Source of the DNA: Zygaena filipendulae
Taxonomy: Eukaryota > Arthropoda > Insecta > Lepidoptera > Zygaenidae
NCBI GenBank assembly: GCA_907165275.2
Contig: OU015651.1
Location: forward strand, 7,958,501-8,022,500
Length of the DNA: 64,000 nt
Reading direction: 5' to 3'
Made by a program: the position numbers and the translations under genes. The notes beneath the pieces were generated by a model. That model did no database searches. It was given only the letters and a program-made list of their open reading frames with translations, and was not told where the DNA came from. Positions 63,518-64,000 of the stretch are shown here, one piece after another (positions within the stretch are counted from its first letter, which is position 1; every line of letters starts with the position of its first letter).

Positions 63518-63599
63518 ATAGCTTGGGATATAATCTCAGACGAAATAAAACTTTTTATTTCGTCTGAGATCCCATAGTCAAAAGCCGGCTTTATCTACA

Positions 63600-64000
63600 C
63601 CTTAGGTATTATGTATTTATTGATTTGCGTCAGATCCAACTTTTTTTACATTTTGCAAAATAGTAGGTACCTACCCAAATACATGCCAAATACCTACTCT
63701 GTAGGTACTCGTAGACATCACATAGATACAGCAAAATTTTGAGTCTTAACACACGACTAGAGATGGATAATGGATAAATTGCATGATTTCAATTTCATCA
63801 GTAGACAGGTACTTATATGTACTCAGTCAGAGTCAAGATATTAGGTATCTATTTTAAATTTTTTTAAAGTTATCGTGACTAACCGTATAATTACGAGTAG
63901 GTAACTACCTACGAGCTACGAGTTACGAGGAAGTAATTAGTACCTACTCACATAATAAGTTAGGTATTTTTTGCAACTATAAATCTTAGGTTATTATGTA
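63600..64000. other. right edge, nothing recognised
   Basis: AT-rich sequence with GTAGGTACCTAC and CTACGAGCTACGAGTTACGAG short repeats. No gene. Confidence 0.45.

Larger units (their letters stand above)
61663..63590 (+). mobile_element. PIF/Harbinger-type DNA transposon, defective, TTA target duplication
   Basis: Inverted ends AGCCGGCTTTTGACTATGGG AT (61663) and ATCCCATAGTCAAAAGCCGGCT (to 63590). They are flanked on both sides by TTA (61660-61662, 63591-63593), the TWA target duplication of PIF/Harbinger elements. A broken transposase N-terminus is at 61825-62047. Most of the rest is two direct repeats of about 608 bp. A perfect 18 bp hairpin lies at 63533-63570. Confidence 0.82.

Overview
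Insect nuclear DNA, most likely from a moth or butterfly. It is AT-rich and intron-rich, without bacterial-style coding density. It carries interspersed repeats of lepidopteran type: short Helitron-like elements (5' TC, 3' hairpin then CTAG), tRNA-derived SINEs with ATT-type tails, many foldback MITEs, and abundant GTAGGTACCTAC-type sequence. The order-level call rests on repeat style and protein resemblance; the species cannot be named from the sequence.

The one confident host gene is a long ABC transporter of subfamily C (MRP4/ABCC4-like) on the minus strand. Seventeen coding exons were assembled by eye from 53802 (start codon) down to 1139. Every junction keeps frame (2954 coding bases, 984 complete codons plus 2 bases). 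They encode a short N-terminus without TMD0, the first transmembrane domain (exons 2-6), a complete NBD1 (exons 7-10), an acidic linker (exons 11-12) and most of the second transmembrane domain (exons 13-17). The last helices, NBD2, stop codon and 3'UTR lie beyond the left edge. Intron 1 is 18.9 kb and intron 9 is 10.5 kb; both are packed with mobile elements. Intron 7 uses a GC donor and splits the Walker A motif.

From 54.4 to 64 kb, upstream of the gene, no host gene is recognised. This part holds a broken Bel/Pao gag, a broken mariner-superfamily transposase, an inverted array of CTCGAGCGCGTCAGAT-containing repeats, several MITEs, and a PIF/Harbinger element (61663-63590) with a TTA target duplication and large internal direct repeats.

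The introns hold about thirty Helitron-like copies (some head-to-tail, some with internal minisatellites), seven copies of one ~330 bp MITE family, four copies of a composite element ending in ACCGACTTCC, two SINEs, two copies of a non-LTR 3' end, and many single foldback elements. Long stretches without recognised content are listed as such. No CRISPR, rRNA or free tRNA gene was seen. The novelty here is in repeat architecture, not in a new gene system.
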